A program made the translations under genes and the position numbers. A stretch of 64,000 bases of DNA from Puniceicoccales bacterium Verruco_01 (GTDB taxonomy: Bacteria > Verrucomicrobiota > Verrucomicrobiia > Opitutales > Oceanipulchritudinaceae), in the NCBI GenBank assembly GCA_001604565.1, contig LVBV01000011.1:46441-110440 (forward strand), written 5' to 3'. Below the pieces are notes generated by a model. That model made no database searches, had not been told where the DNA came from, and saw only the letters and a program-made list of their open reading frames with translations. Shown here one piece after another: positions 43,492-52,791 of this stretch. The first letter of the stretch is position 1, and every line of letters starts with the position of its first letter.

Positions 43492-46116
43492 TCACTCGAT
43501 CAGCCCATGCCCCTCCGGCCCCAGTCGGTCGAGGATCGACTGAATCGCGTCACGCAGGCCCGTCAGCGCGGTCTCAGTGGCGGCTCTTGATGCGGCGTTT
43601 CCATCCGTGCCATCAACGCCCGGCACTGCCACGTCGACATCCAAAGCAACCGCTGGCAGGCGCGCCCCCACTACCTGCTGGCCGTTGATCACGATGCCGC
43701 CGCAGGCGAAGGGCGTCTCGCCTCCGGGAGCTTCCGTCGTTCGCGTGATGTCGGCAGGATCTGTCTCTACGCGCAACGTCCCCGCCGTCACGACGCAGCG
43801 GTATCGGCCTTCGCCACCGGCGTAGACCGTGAGCGTCGAAGCCGTGGCTCCCGCGACGTTCACCCAGGCGCCCGACACGTAACGCTGCCACTGGTAGGCC
43901 GCGTTCGGCATCGCTTCGACGTGGCAAAGCATCTCGACCGACTCCGGTGAGGTCGTCGCTGCGCCGCTCGCGTCGTAGGTCGTGAGGAAGCTGAAATCGC
44001 TCGCCGTGATCCACGCCGTGGCCGCGTCGCTCGTCCGATCGCGTAAGCGGAAACCGTCGATAAGAAGCGCGTCCGCAAGCGGCTGCACCTTCCCGACGCT
44101 GACCGACTGGAGCTTCCACTGCGGTGCCAAGTCGCTCGAAAAACTGCCGTGAGTCACCTTCAGGAGCTGCTCGCGGTAGAAAAGCCACGCGCCCTCGCCC
44201 TCCGAGTGCGTCGCCTTCGCCGTGCCGCGTCGCCCGCGCAGGACTTCCAGCCGGTAGACGCCCGGCTCATCCGGCACGGCCTCCCACTGGCCTACGCTCA
44301 AGAGCTCGTCACCGACAAGGAGCAAGAGAGCATCGTTCGCCTGACCCTGCGCGCTCTCCACGTCGAAGTCGCCCATGTCGCCGGGGAAGGCGATTCGCAC
44401 CTGGCCAGCGTCCGTGCTTACCGCCGTTGCCACGCTGCCGTTTGCGGCCCAGAACTCGGACGAGCCGATCTGGTCGAAGGTGCGGGACTCTCCGCAAGTC
44501 GGGCTGGCCGAATACCACGCTACGAAGCCGCCGACGTTCGGCGCTGGCTGCGCGGCGAGGAAGCCCACCCATGCGCCGGTGCCGCCTGAAAGCGCGTCCG
44601 TCAGCTCGAACACGCGGGCGTTCACAATCCCCGCCGCAGCCGCCGGTTCCGCCGTCGTCACGGGGTCGGCTGGCGTCGAATACGGCACCGCGTAGAGGCC
44701 GCGTTCGCGCACAAAGTTGATCTCAACCGCGCCCAAACTCTTCTGACTGACGCCCGTGATCCGGCAGATCATGTCGAGCTCCCACGGCTCGTAGTTGAGC
44801 CGGAACCGCTCGCCGGGCTGCATCGGCGTGCCGTCTAGGTTCAACGCCTTGTGGGCCAGCGCTGTGATGCGCCCGCTGTCCTCCGGCGCGGCGGCCAGCT
44901 CGACCTGCTCGCCCGCGTAACGCAGCGCCTGATCCGCGTCGATGATCGCGTCCGCCTCCAGCGACTTCGTCACAATCCGGCCCTGCACGCGCAAATTGTA
45001 GCTGCTCTTGCGGTCAACCGAGTCCTCCTCGAAGTCGTTCGCGCGGCTCGGGAACTTCACGACGACGCGGTTCGCAGTCTTCGACCAGTCGGGCAGCGTC
45101 ATCGTCGGTTGCTCGGTCATTTCGTGGATCGAAAGCGTGCGGACCTGCGGCTCCACGCCGTCCTTCGGGAAGTAGCCGAGGGAAAAGCGCCCTTCGCGGC
45201 TCGCCTGAAAGCCGTCGAAATGCGCAAGGATGCCCTCAATGAGCTTGCTGGCCGATTCCTGCGCGTCGAAAAGCGGCGAAAGGTAATAGCGGGCCTTGTC
45301 CTTGGCGAGGCTCGCGGCGAGGGATTCGAGGCCGTCCGCGTCGATCTCGTCCTGCGTCAGCGCGACGCCCAGTTCCGGGCGCGTGAGCAGCTCCGCGATG
45401 ATCGCCACCGGATTGCAGCCGTTCGCGGCGCGTGTGGCGTCAACATCGAGCCACGCGGGCACGACGGGCGCACGGCTAACGGCGATCTCGATGTTCGGGA
45501 CGGCCTGTGAATTGCGCCCGCAGTAGAGGTCCTTGCAGACGACGTAGCAAACGCCCGCATAACGCGGGTGCTCGTCGCGGCAAATCGCGTCCACCGTGCC
45601 CGCGCTCGTCAGCTTCTCGCGGATCTTCGCGAGCAACGCCGAATACCAGCCGCTGAAAGTCGTTTTCTCGTAGCTCGGCCATGCCGCCGCCTGCCCGGAG
45701 AGGACGGCGTCCACGGGCTGCGAAGTCGTCCCGCGATAAACGATGAAGGTGCCCTTTTCCGTCGTGATCGTCCGCGAATGCTCGTTCGCACCGAACGTGC
45801 AACCGGTCGTCCAAATCGCATCGCCGCCGTAATAGATCGCATCGACGCGTTCGATCGGGCCGAGGCACACCGCGCCCGCAATCGAGCAAAACACGTCTTT
45901 CGCGACCGTCTTCTTTTCCTTGCCGACCTTCTGCTTGATGTTCTTGGTCCAGTAGTTACACGTCGGCGAGATCCATTTGAGCGCGACCTTTCGCGTCCCG
46001 CACAGGTGCGGCAGGACGATGCCTTTTTCGTTCGTAGAGGTGCGGCTGCCGTCGATGCCAAAGGGCAGCGGCGCGGCGACCGGGGCCTCCGTGGCGGCTG
46101 GCAGGTCGGTCGGCAT
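43492..46116 (-). CDS. phage tail tip/host-specificity protein
   Basis: An 874-residue protein in the tail-tip (J-like) position, directly after NlpC. The N-terminal third (KWISPTCNYWTKNIKQKVGK, then CSIAGAVCLGPIERVDAIYYGGD) matches phage proteins annotated as tail tip or hub. The middle resembles baseplate hub domains (RVVVKFPSRANDFEEDSV, QPGERFRLNYEPWELDMICRITGV). The C-terminus has an Ig-like domain (HVEAMPNAAYQWQRY, then LTVYAGGEGRYRCVV). Ig-like domains on tips often touch the host surface. The gene begins immediately after the NlpC stop. Confidence 0.8.
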   Translation of the reverse strand: MPTDLPAATEAPVAAPLPFGIDGSRTSTNEKGIVLPHLCGTRKVALKWISPTCNYWTKNIKQKVGKEKKTVAKDVFCSIAGAVCLGPIERVDAIYYGGDAIWTTGCTFGANEHSRTITTEKGTFIVYRGTTSQPVDAVLSGQAAAWPSYEKTTFSGWYSALLAKIREKLTSAGTVDAICRDEHPRYAGVCYVVCKDLYCGRNSQAVPNIEIAVSRAPVVPAWLDVDATRAANGCNPVAIIAELLTRPELGVALTQDEIDADGLESLAASLAKDKARYYLSPLFDAQESASKLIEGILAHFDGFQASREGRFSLGYFPKDGVEPQVRTLSIHEMTEQPTMTLPDWSKTANRVVVKFPSRANDFEEDSVDRKSSYNLRVQGRIVTKSLEADAIIDADQALRYAGEQVELAAAPEDSGRITALAHKALNLDGTPMQPGERFRLNYEPWELDMICRITGVSQKSLGAVEINFVRERGLYAVPYSTPADPVTTAEPAAAAGIVNARVFELTDALSGGTGAWVGFLAAQPAPNVGGFVAWYSASPTCGESRTFDQIGSSEFWAANGSVATAVSTDAGQVRIAFPGDMGDFDVESAQGQANDALLLLVGDELLSVGQWEAVPDEPGVYRLEVLRGRRGTAKATHSEGEGAWLFYREQLLKVTHGSFSSDLAPQWKLQSVSVGKVQPLADALLIDGFRLRDRTSDAATAWITASDFSFLTTYDASGAATTSPESVEMLCHVEAMPNAAYQWQRYVSGAWVNVAGATASTLTVYAGGEGRYRCVVTAGTLRVETDPADITRTTEAPGGETPFACGGIVINGQQVVGARLPAVALDVDVAVPGVDGTDGNAASRAATETALTGLRDAIQSILDRLGPEGHGLIE

Positions 46117-46596
46117 TTACGCGATGGGCCGGTAGATTACCTCGATGCGGCTGCTGATTTCCGCGATCGGCTGGATCGTGACGCCATGGGGTTTCAGGGC
46201 CTGCACGAAGCGTCCGCCATCGAGCGCAATGCAGAGGTGATGCACGCAGCGACCCACGCGAATGCCGAGAATGTCGCCCGGCTGCGGGCTGGCGAGATCG
46301 TCGGGATCGGTCAGCTTCGCAATGCGTCCGGTGAGCGCCGGATGCGTTTCGAGGAACCCGCAGACAAGGCTCGCGGCGTTGTGCTGTCCGTAATCCGTCG
46401 GAGGGCGCGGCAGATCGAGGCGAGCAGCGAGAAATCCCGCCTCCAGCATGAGTTCCTGAATGAGGTTCCCGCAATCGACGCCGCCACGCGGCCCCCGAGC
46501 CCTGTTGTGTGCGCGAAACGGCGTACCAAGCCAGCCGACTGCGGCCTTGTCGAGGAATGCAATACGTTCAGGAGAAGAAAAGAAAGGCAGGCTCAT
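46117..46596 (-). CDS. phage tail NlpC/P60-type peptidase
   Basis: A 159-residue NlpC/P60 cysteine peptidase. The catalytic Cys is C42 (GGVDCGNLIQEL) and the His is H119 or H120 (GRCVHHLCIAL). The phage position between the DUF2163-like protein and the tip protein equals that of lambda gpK, which cuts peptidoglycan during DNA injection. Its length is typical for phage-only NlpC domains. Confidence 0.88.
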   Translation of the reverse strand: MSLPFFSSPERIAFLDKAAVGWLGTPFRAHNRARGPRGGVDCGNLIQELMLEAGFLAARLDLPRPPTDYGQHNAASLVCGFLETHPALTGRIAKLTDPDDLASPQPGDILGIRVGRCVHHLCIALDGGRFVQALKPHGVTIQPIAEISSRIEVIYRPIA

Positions 46597-46615
46597 GGCC
46601 CGCGGGATGTGTCAA

Positions 46616-46999
46616 CTATCTCTTCTTCTGACGAAGTGGGCGAAGCGTAATTCGGCTAATCAACATCTTAATCTGCGTTCCGCATTCAAACTCTTCGTTA
46701 TCCCCATGAAAGAGGATTAGCTCACGACAAAGCTCGTGAACGATGCCTGTCGTTTTTCCATACTTCGTTGTCAGTGTCACCGGACATCCAACGTCCATCA
46801 CGCGCCCAAGTGCGACCTTGTCGAGCTTGTTCTTTTTTCTACTAATAGGATGCAACATGCACTCTCGTAGTGCGTCTAAAACCGTAACACGATTGGGATC
46901 GCCGTAATTCACGTTTGTGGCCTGACTCAGCTGATCCACAAGAGCATAAATATCTTCACCAGCCTCGAATACCGTCATGTGCAAGAGCCTGTATTCCAT
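46616..46999 (-). CDS. hypothetical phage protein (moron candidate)
   Basis: A 127-residue protein I do not recognise. It has a mixed alpha/beta composition with a basic middle (ISRKKNKLDKVALGRVM) and four Cys. Its codon use is visibly more AT-rich than that of the tail genes on both sides, and no tail protein is expected at this point, so it was probably acquired as a moron. I use the ATG at 46999, which has a GAAAGG site; the frame opens 18 codons earlier. Confidence 0.6.
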   Translation of the reverse strand: MEYRLLHMTVFEAGEDIYALVDQLSQATNVNYGDPNRVTVLDALRECMLHPISRKKNKLDKVALGRVMDVGCPVTLTTKYGKTTGIVHELCRELILFHGDNEEFECGTQIKMLISRITLRPLRQKKR

Positions 47000-47059
47000 T
47001 GAGCTACGCCTTTCGACGTTATTTCTGGAGACGTAGGAATCGCTTGTCCACAATAATAA

Positions 47060-48814
47060 TCACTTCTTCGAGTAATCCATGTCCACGCTGGAATCGGGTA
47101 GCGTCGGGTTGTCCGCTGGGATAAATGGAAAGCCCCGGAACCTAGCGTAGTTGCCGTAAGCTTTGCACCTCGACGGCTGGCCGTCGCAGTCGGGCAGGAA
47201 GGTCGCCGTTTCACCCGTGTGGGAGCGTAAAAGCGGACGTTGCAGGATTAGCTCGATGCCGGTCGTCGTTTTCCGGCTCGTCTGGATCGCGCGGAACTCG
47301 TGCGCGTCGCCCTCGCCCACTTCGACCCAGCCGCCCGCGAAGTAGCCGTCAGGATGGTTGAGGCTTGCGATCTTGAGCACCGTACCGGACGCGCCAGACA
47401 CCGTCCCCGTCGTCGTCAGTGCGGCGCGAATTGTGCCCGCCGGGTCGCAGACACGATCGCAGAAGAAGTTGTTGCAGCCGGATTTAAGGATCGTCGCGGG
47501 GGCCATCGAATCGAGCCGCCCGGCGTAGGGCACGCACTTGGCCTTCCAGAGCCGCCCGGTGGGCGTCACCTCGCCGCAACTGCCGCGCCAATAGACGCTC
47601 GCCGAGTCGTTCGGCGCCGCCGGATTGCAGGCGTAGACGGTCAATAGCAGCCGCCGCTCCAGCCCGTGCCCTACGCGCTGCCAGAGCGGGTTCCGCCGCC
47701 CGAGGCTGTCCGTAAACTCGCCGCAAGTCACGGTCAGTTCGTCCTTTGCGGGATTCGTGCTCTGCTTGCGATTGCCGTGCTCGATCTTCTGCGGCTCGTA
47801 GGTGTGGCCCGCATAAACGAGCGGCTTTTCGTAATTGGTGTAGCGGTAGATGACCGGGCTTGGGACTTCGTAAATGAACTCGAAGAGGTAGCAGACAGCG
47901 GCCCGCGCCTGAGTCTCGCCGACGAAGTCCGGGGCCTCGACAAACGACACCGCCGCCTCGGCGACGCCCGGTGCGGAATAGGTCAGCTTCAGCCCGTCCT
48001 TGGCGAAGCGAAAACGCCCGTGATGAATCGCGGTCGTGCCATCTTGCAGGCAGAACGGCATGACGAAGCTCTCCGCCCGGCCTCGGCGAGCGCGGTAGAA
48101 AGACAGGAGCCGCCGGATGCGCGCCGCATCAGGCAGGACGAAGTTCGCCTGCTGGGTCATGCGGACGAGGCTCTCGACACCCTCCACGTGCCGCTCGCGT
48201 CCCTCGCCCACCTGCGATGCCTCGGCACGGTGTTGAATGGCCACCGCGTTCTTCTTCCAGTCCGGCTGGAGGTCGGTGGGCCAGTCGTCGCCAACGTCCA
48301 CGGCGTTGAGGCCAATTCGCTCGTCATATGGGCTGTCCTCGACGACCTTCATCGTCACCGCGACCAGCCCGCCGCCCAGCACTTCCATCTCCGGTTCGTC
48401 AGAGAGCCGACCGACAAGAAGCGGGGCACGCAGCGGATGGAGCACCGCCGCCTTGTTCACGGCGAAGGCGCCCGTGTCCATGTTCCACTGAAGGACGTTC
48501 GGCACAGTGTAGATGCCTGCCGCCACCGTGCCAGCCTCCAGCAAATCCGGCCAGAGCGGCACCGCCACGCGCAGCCTTGCAGCGGAGCGCAACCCTTCGC
48601 GGAGCGTGCCCACGTCGGCACCCGTCACAAGCGCCGTGAAGGTCATTTCCAGTCGTAACGCGCCGTAGCGTGGCCGCCGCGATTCAAGGCCCGTCAGCCC
48701 CTCCTCCACCTCGGCATCCAGCCGGTGCGTGATCGCAACGCCCTCCGCCCAGTCCACGGGCGCAAGGAAAAGGAGCAGGCTTTCGCCATTCAAAGTGATC
48801 GTGTGCAGGCTCAT
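47060..48814 (-). CDS. phage tail protein with DUF2163/BR0599-like C-terminus
   Basis: A 584-residue protein that appears to join two units. Residues 1-300 look like a minor tail protein (LFLAPVDWAEGVAITHRLDAEVEEGLTGLESRRPRYG, then VRMTQQANFVLPDAARIRRLLSFYRARRG). Residues 310-584 match DUF2163-type proteins (RYTNYEKPLVYAGHTYEP, GCNNFFCDRVCDP, CDGQPSRCKAYGNYARFRGFPFIPADNP) with conserved Cys in the latter. Such proteins form the distal tail ring just before NlpC. The stop overlaps the tape-measure frame region by four bases at the start side. Confidence 0.8.
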   Translation of the reverse strand: MSLHTITLNGESLLLFLAPVDWAEGVAITHRLDAEVEEGLTGLESRRPRYGALRLEMTFTALVTGADVGTLREGLRSAARLRVAVPLWPDLLEAGTVAAGIYTVPNVLQWNMDTGAFAVNKAAVLHPLRAPLLVGRLSDEPEMEVLGGGLVAVTMKVVEDSPYDERIGLNAVDVGDDWPTDLQPDWKKNAVAIQHRAEASQVGEGRERHVEGVESLVRMTQQANFVLPDAARIRRLLSFYRARRGRAESFVMPFCLQDGTTAIHHGRFRFAKDGLKLTYSAPGVAEAAVSFVEAPDFVGETQARAAVCYLFEFIYEVPSPVIYRYTNYEKPLVYAGHTYEPQKIEHGNRKQSTNPAKDELTVTCGEFTDSLGRRNPLWQRVGHGLERRLLLTVYACNPAAPNDSASVYWRGSCGEVTPTGRLWKAKCVPYAGRLDSMAPATILKSGCNNFFCDRVCDPAGTIRAALTTTGTVSGASGTVLKIASLNHPDGYFAGGWVEVGEGDAHEFRAIQTSRKTTTGIELILQRPLLRSHTGETATFLPDCDGQPSRCKAYGNYARFRGFPFIPADNPTLPDSSVDMDYSKK

Positions 48815-51237
48815 GAGTTGAGTTCGATGATGCGCAGGACCGCGTCCTCCAGTTCGGGGCTGGCTAGGATGTCGTTCTTCGTCCGCTTGTCGTGGAAAAG
48901 GAATGCCTCGACGCGGCGCTTTTCCGTGCCGTCCGCGTCAACCTTGCCCGCCGCAACCTCCTTCTGAATGTCCGCCATCGCCACGCTGCCGCCGACGATT
49001 CCGCCGAGCGCGTAGCCGGGGCGATTGATGCGCAGCTGGCCCATCATCGCGTGCGAGGTGCCCGTGCGGTTGGCCACCGTCGGGAGCGCCGCCGGGCCGA
49101 CGCGCCGCAGCAGCTCGACGTTCTTCAGGCCCTCGCTGCCACGGCCCCAGAGCGCGATGTTCGACTGGCTGAACACGTCCTCGCCCGCGTGGACGATGCC
49201 CGCCGGGTCATACTTGCCGCCCGTGCCCGTCCAGCCGCCCTCCGCGAAGCCGCCGAAGATCGCCATCGCGCCGAGGACGAGCGCCAGGCCGATCGCCGCA
49301 GCCGCGCCGAAGGACGCGATGGACGCCGTGGCCGCAGCCGGGGCCATCGCAGCCGCGTCGGCAGCGCCCTTCGCGGCGGTCGTCGCGCTGTCCGCCGCCT
49401 TCAGCTTCTGGCCGAGCGCGAACATGACGAGCTGCTTCGTGATCCAGGCGGCGGCCATGTCGGCGAAGCTCTGGATGATCGACTGCACGACGCTGGAGCC
49501 GATGTTTCGCAGCGCGTCGGACCAGTCCATCGTGCGGTTGATGAGGCCCGTAATGCTCTCGCCAAGCGACGATCGGAAGCTGCCAGCGACGCTCCCGATG
49601 ACGCCGTAAACCTGCTGCGCCACCGTGCCCATTTCGACGACGAGGTCCTGAAGCGCCGCCCGCGCCGCGTCGATTTCGCCCACGCCAAAGTCGCCGATTC
49701 CGCGCTGGTATTGCCCGAAGCGTTCGTCGCTCGTTTGCACGAAGGTTTTCTCCGCTGGGTAAACCGGCTCGGCGTTTGTCACCTCGTGCTTGCGCGGCGT
49801 TGCGGAATCGCCAGCGCCCGCCTGTTCGCGCAGGGCAATCTGCTCCTCAATGAGCGCGTTCAGGCGCTCGGTCGCGGAGAGCTGATTGCCCATCTCGTCG
49901 GTCTCAAGGCCGAGGATTTTCCGCGACTCATTGAGGTTCGTATTGAGGAATCCCTTCACGCCATCGCCGATCGCGGAGAGGCCCTGCTGCTGCTCGTCCA
50001 GCAAGTCGCCGTACGCCGCCGGGCCTTCGACATCGCCCGCCCCCCACTCGACGCGACCGACCTCGACCGCGCCGATCTGCGTGCCGTCCGTAAACGGCAA
50101 CGCGGCGGTGATCGCGTTCACGCGGCCAATCACGTAGTTGAGCACCTTCTCGAAGCCCGACGCGATGAAGTTGATGACCGTTCCGAAGGCCGCACTGACC
50201 GCGCTCGCCGCGCTTTCGAGGCCGTAGCGCAGGAGCGACGCCACCCAGCGAAAGCCCGCCGAGAGGTAGGCAATCGGCGTCTCGAAGGCGTCGATCAACC
50301 CGCCCACGACCTTCACGCTGAAGGTCATGACGCCGTTCAAAATGCTCGTCCAGAAGCCGCCAGAACCGCTGCCGAACGCCGCGTCCCAGAGCTTCTTCGC
50401 CGCCGCAATTCCCTGCTCGAAGCCCGCCTCGATCACAAGGCCGATGAACTCCGCGAAGTGGCCGTCCTTGAACGCGTTGAGGCCCACCTGCACGAACGCG
50501 CCGATGTGCTGGCCAAGCGAGGTGAAGTCGAATGCGTTCGCCTCTTCGAGCGGGCCGAGCAGGTCGTCGATCAGGATGTCGCCGATGCCCGCGAAGAGCT
50601 GGCGGCCCTTGTTTTTCAGGCGATCGATGAGCGTCCCGGCACGCTCGAACGACGCGCTGTTGCGGTCCATGACTTCGCCCATGTGGCCGATGGAGAGCGC
50701 GGCGTCGGCCAGCGCGTCGGGGTTGTCGATGAGGGCAAACAGTTCTCCCGCCGAACCGTCTAGCAGCTCCATCGCCGCCTGCGTGCGTAGGCTCTCGTCG
50801 CTCGTGCTCCGCAGGGCTTCGGCCACGGCCTCGAAGCGGTCGAGCTTGCCCATCGCGTTCAGCTTCTCGGGGTCGAGGCCGAGCTGCGAAAGGATGTTCG
50901 CCTGCGCGCCGATCTTGCCGATTGCGTTACGGACTTTCTGAGTCAGGGCATCGAGGGCCTGCTCGCCTTTCTTGGCGTCCACGCCGATGTCGGCCAGCGC
51001 CTGCCGGAAAACGAGCATCCGCGACGCGGACTCGCCCGTGCGGGCCTTGAGGTGCTCCAGCTCCGCGCCAAGTTCGATGATATCCCGCGCCCCGGCAACG
51101 ACCGAACGCACGCTGAGGTAAGCGGTTGCAAACCCGGCGGCCAGCTTGATGAGCCCGGCAAATCCCTGCGCCGCAGCCTCCAAGCCCGCAAGCTTCGAGC
51201 GTAGATCAATCAGAACACTGACACACGCATCCGCCAT
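48811..51237 (-). CDS. phage tail tape measure protein
   Basis: An 808-residue tape measure. It has long helical stretches, several hydrophobic segments (ASIASFGAAAAIGLALVLGAMAIFGG) and the usual C-terminal FAEGGWTGTGGKYDPAGIVHAGEDVFSQ of lambda-like tape measures. Its length sets tail length, so this would be a fairly short tail (about 120 nm by the usual 1.5 Å per residue rule, an estimate). The start lies just left of the plus-strand toxin-like cassette; the ATG is at 51237. Confidence 0.92.
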   Translation of the reverse strand: MADACVSVLIDLRSKLAGLEAAAQGFAGLIKLAAGFATAYLSVRSVVAGARDIIELGAELEHLKARTGESASRMLVFRQALADIGVDAKKGEQALDALTQKVRNAIGKIGAQANILSQLGLDPEKLNAMGKLDRFEAVAEALRSTSDESLRTQAAMELLDGSAGELFALIDNPDALADAALSIGHMGEVMDRNSASFERAGTLIDRLKNKGRQLFAGIGDILIDDLLGPLEEANAFDFTSLGQHIGAFVQVGLNAFKDGHFAEFIGLVIEAGFEQGIAAAKKLWDAAFGSGSGGFWTSILNGVMTFSVKVVGGLIDAFETPIAYLSAGFRWVASLLRYGLESAASAVSAAFGTVINFIASGFEKVLNYVIGRVNAITAALPFTDGTQIGAVEVGRVEWGAGDVEGPAAYGDLLDEQQQGLSAIGDGVKGFLNTNLNESRKILGLETDEMGNQLSATERLNALIEEQIALREQAGAGDSATPRKHEVTNAEPVYPAEKTFVQTSDERFGQYQRGIGDFGVGEIDAARAALQDLVVEMGTVAQQVYGVIGSVAGSFRSSLGESITGLINRTMDWSDALRNIGSSVVQSIIQSFADMAAAWITKQLVMFALGQKLKAADSATTAAKGAADAAAMAPAAATASIASFGAAAAIGLALVLGAMAIFGGFAEGGWTGTGGKYDPAGIVHAGEDVFSQSNIALWGRGSEGLKNVELLRRVGPAALPTVANRTGTSHAMMGQLRINRPGYALGGIVGGSVAMADIQKEVAAGKVDADGTEKRRVEAFLFHDKRTKNDILASPELEDAVLRIIELNS

Positions 51238-51296
51238 CGTTGGCGGGGAGTGTCAACCGCCTTGCGTCGTCACACAGTGTTCCGTAAAACATCCGC

Positions 51297-51818
51297 ATGC
51301 CTGATAAACGGATCGTCATCATTGCCGGACCCAACGGAGCGGGAAAGACCACGTTTGCGAACGTGTATCTTCCGCAGGTCGTCGGCATCGACGAGTTTAT
51401 CAATGCCGACCTCATCGCCGCCGGGCTTTCCCCGTTCAATCCGGAATCTCAAGCCGTTCAAGCGGGACGAATCATGCTTCGGAAAATCGCCGACTACGTG
51501 AACGAGGGACGTTCCTTTGGCTTCGAAACCACGCTGAGCGGAAAGAATTACGCCCGCATGATTCCCACATGGAAGCTTGCCGGTTATACAGTTCAGCTCG
51601 CCTTTCTCAGTCTCCCATCCGCAGATATGGCCGTTGCCCGAGTTGCCGCAAGGGTTCGCAGTGGCGGACACAACATACCGGAAGACACGATCCGCAGGCG
51701 TTTCGAGGCAGGGATTTCAAACTTCCATAGTTTGTACAAGCCTCTTGCAGACGAATGGTTTCTGTACGATAATTCAGAGGTAGGTCCGATACTTATCGAC
51801 AACGGAGAAAACTCATGA
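51297..51818 (+). CDS. zeta-toxin-like P-loop kinase
   Basis: A 173-residue zeta-toxin/COG4185-type kinase on the strand opposite to the phage genes. The Walker A motif GPNGAGKT is at residues 11-18. Next come INADLIAAGLSP, the family block FGFETTLSGKNYARM, and SLPSADMAVARVAARVRSGGHNI with the Arg cluster that binds phosphate. Zeta toxins phosphorylate UDP-GlcNAc and block cell-wall synthesis. The stop overlaps the next gene by four bases (ATGA), so the two are coupled. It is probably a moron. Confidence 0.85.
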   Translation: MPDKRIVIIAGPNGAGKTTFANVYLPQVVGIDEFINADLIAAGLSPFNPESQAVQAGRIMLRKIADYVNEGRSFGFETTLSGKNYARMIPTWKLAGYTVQLAFLSLPSADMAVARVAARVRSGGHNIPEDTIRRRFEAGISNFHSLYKPLADEWFLYDNSEVGPILIDNGENS

Positions 51819-52006
51819 ACACCACCCACAAACCCGATTCCACCAAGATTGACGCAGCCTTGCGCATCGCAGGCAAGCGGGCGCTCTGGCTTGGCAAGCG
51901 GCTTGGGACTCCCGTCATCGTTTATCGCGACGGAAAGATCATTGACGTAGCTCAGACCGACCCCGAGCCTTCCATGGATGAAATCGAGTGGAAACAGACC
52001 CGGTGA
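51815..52006 (+). CDS. small protein coupled to the zeta-like kinase
   Basis: A 63-residue protein starting in the last codon of the kinase gene (ATGA overlap). A basic N-terminal helix (ALRIAGKRALWLGKRLG) and a beta pair (TPVIVYRDGKIIDV) precede an acidic tail (DPEPSMDEIEW). Its layout (small, coupled, charged) fits an antitoxin or partner of the kinase. I know no family for it. The stop overlaps the next start. Confidence 0.65.
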   Translation: MNTTHKPDSTKIDAALRIAGKRALWLGKRLGTPVIVYRDGKIIDVAQTDPEPSMDEIEWKQTR

Positions 52007-52194
52007 GCAAGATCGCGGCAGACGAACTAAGCGGCGACAATCTCCACACACCCAACGAGGAAACATTCAGGGCGATGCGCGAGGTGGAAGAGGGAAAGAG
52101 TATCCGTGCCCGTAACGTATCCGAGCTTTTCGAACGGCAATCCTCAGACGAGGAACAAGCAGCGGACTGGAACAAGTCCCTCGGTGAATACTGA
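52003..52194 (+). CDS. small RelB/DinJ-like antitoxin-type protein
   Basis: About 63 residues from a GTG at 52003 that overlaps the previous stop (GTGA). A second GTG at 51988 is also possible. The sequence NEETFRAMREVEEGKSIRARNVSELFERQ resembles the C-terminal half of RelB/DinJ-type antitoxins, where such a helix binds the toxin. It completes a three-gene plus-strand cassette with the zeta-like kinase and the 63-residue protein. It ends 1 bp from the end of the frameshifted chaperone extension on the other strand. Confidence 0.55.
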   Translation: MSKIAADELSGDNLHTPNEETFRAMREVEEGKSIRARNVSELFERQSSDEEQAADWNKSLGEY

Positions 52195-52195
52195 A

Positions 52196-52761
52196 CTACT
52201 TGACCTCCGACACCCCCTCCCTCCACCTTTCCAGCATCCTCCCGGCCTTGGCAGACCACGGAGCGGCGGCGGCTAGGAACGCCACATCCATCTGAATCCG
52301 CAGGCGGTCGGCCTCCTTTCGGTCGCTCCGCCGCAGGATCAGAAACAGCTCCGGCAGGCTTACACTTTGGGCAATCTCGGCTGGCGTTTTTCCGAGGATG
52401 AGCCCGCAGTCTGCGAGGCATTCCCCAAGGCCTGCTTCACGCGCAGGCCCGTTTCGGCCACGGGCAGCAACGCCTCCGTCTGACGCGCCCGCCGCTCGGC
52501 CCATCGGCGGGCATTCTGAAAATTGAGGTCGTGCGCCGCCTCGCAAATGTCGAGCAGGCTCTCCGCCGTCAGCGCGTCCGGCCAATCGGCAGGCTTGCCG
52601 CAGACAAACGCCGCGAGCGGCCCCTCGTTCTCGACAAGTTCAAAATAGCGCGGCAGTTCCGCGATCTTCAAGAGGCGCACCAGCACACGCTCCGCAGCGC
52701 CGTCCAAATGCGTCACGTCCAGTTCCTGCCCACCGAGGGCGATCAAGGTTGCTTTGTCCAT
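52196..52761 (-). CDS. tail assembly chaperone with probable -1 frameshift (G/GT type)
   Basis: Two overlapping frames. Frame 0 (52761 to 52360) encodes 133 residues (MDKATLIALGGQELDV, ending in SSSEKRQPRLPKV). The -1 frame stays open from about 52585 to 52196 and gives a coherent continuation (GKTPAEIAQSVSLPELFLILRRSDRKEADRL, then MLERWREGVSEVK). The point to slip is GGAAAAAC at 52386-52393, with GAA AAA read in frame 0 and GGA AAA in -1. The fusion would be about 187 residues. The position before the tape measure gene is where siphoviruses make G and GT proteins this way. Confidence 0.75.
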
Positions 52762-52791
52762 GTGTTCGATATTGTCGAATAGTTCGAGTCG

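Noticed and set aside
48892..50763. 623-codon plus-strand frame opposite the tape measure gene
   Set aside because: Arg-rich antisense shadow; the minus-strand product has the tape measure ending.
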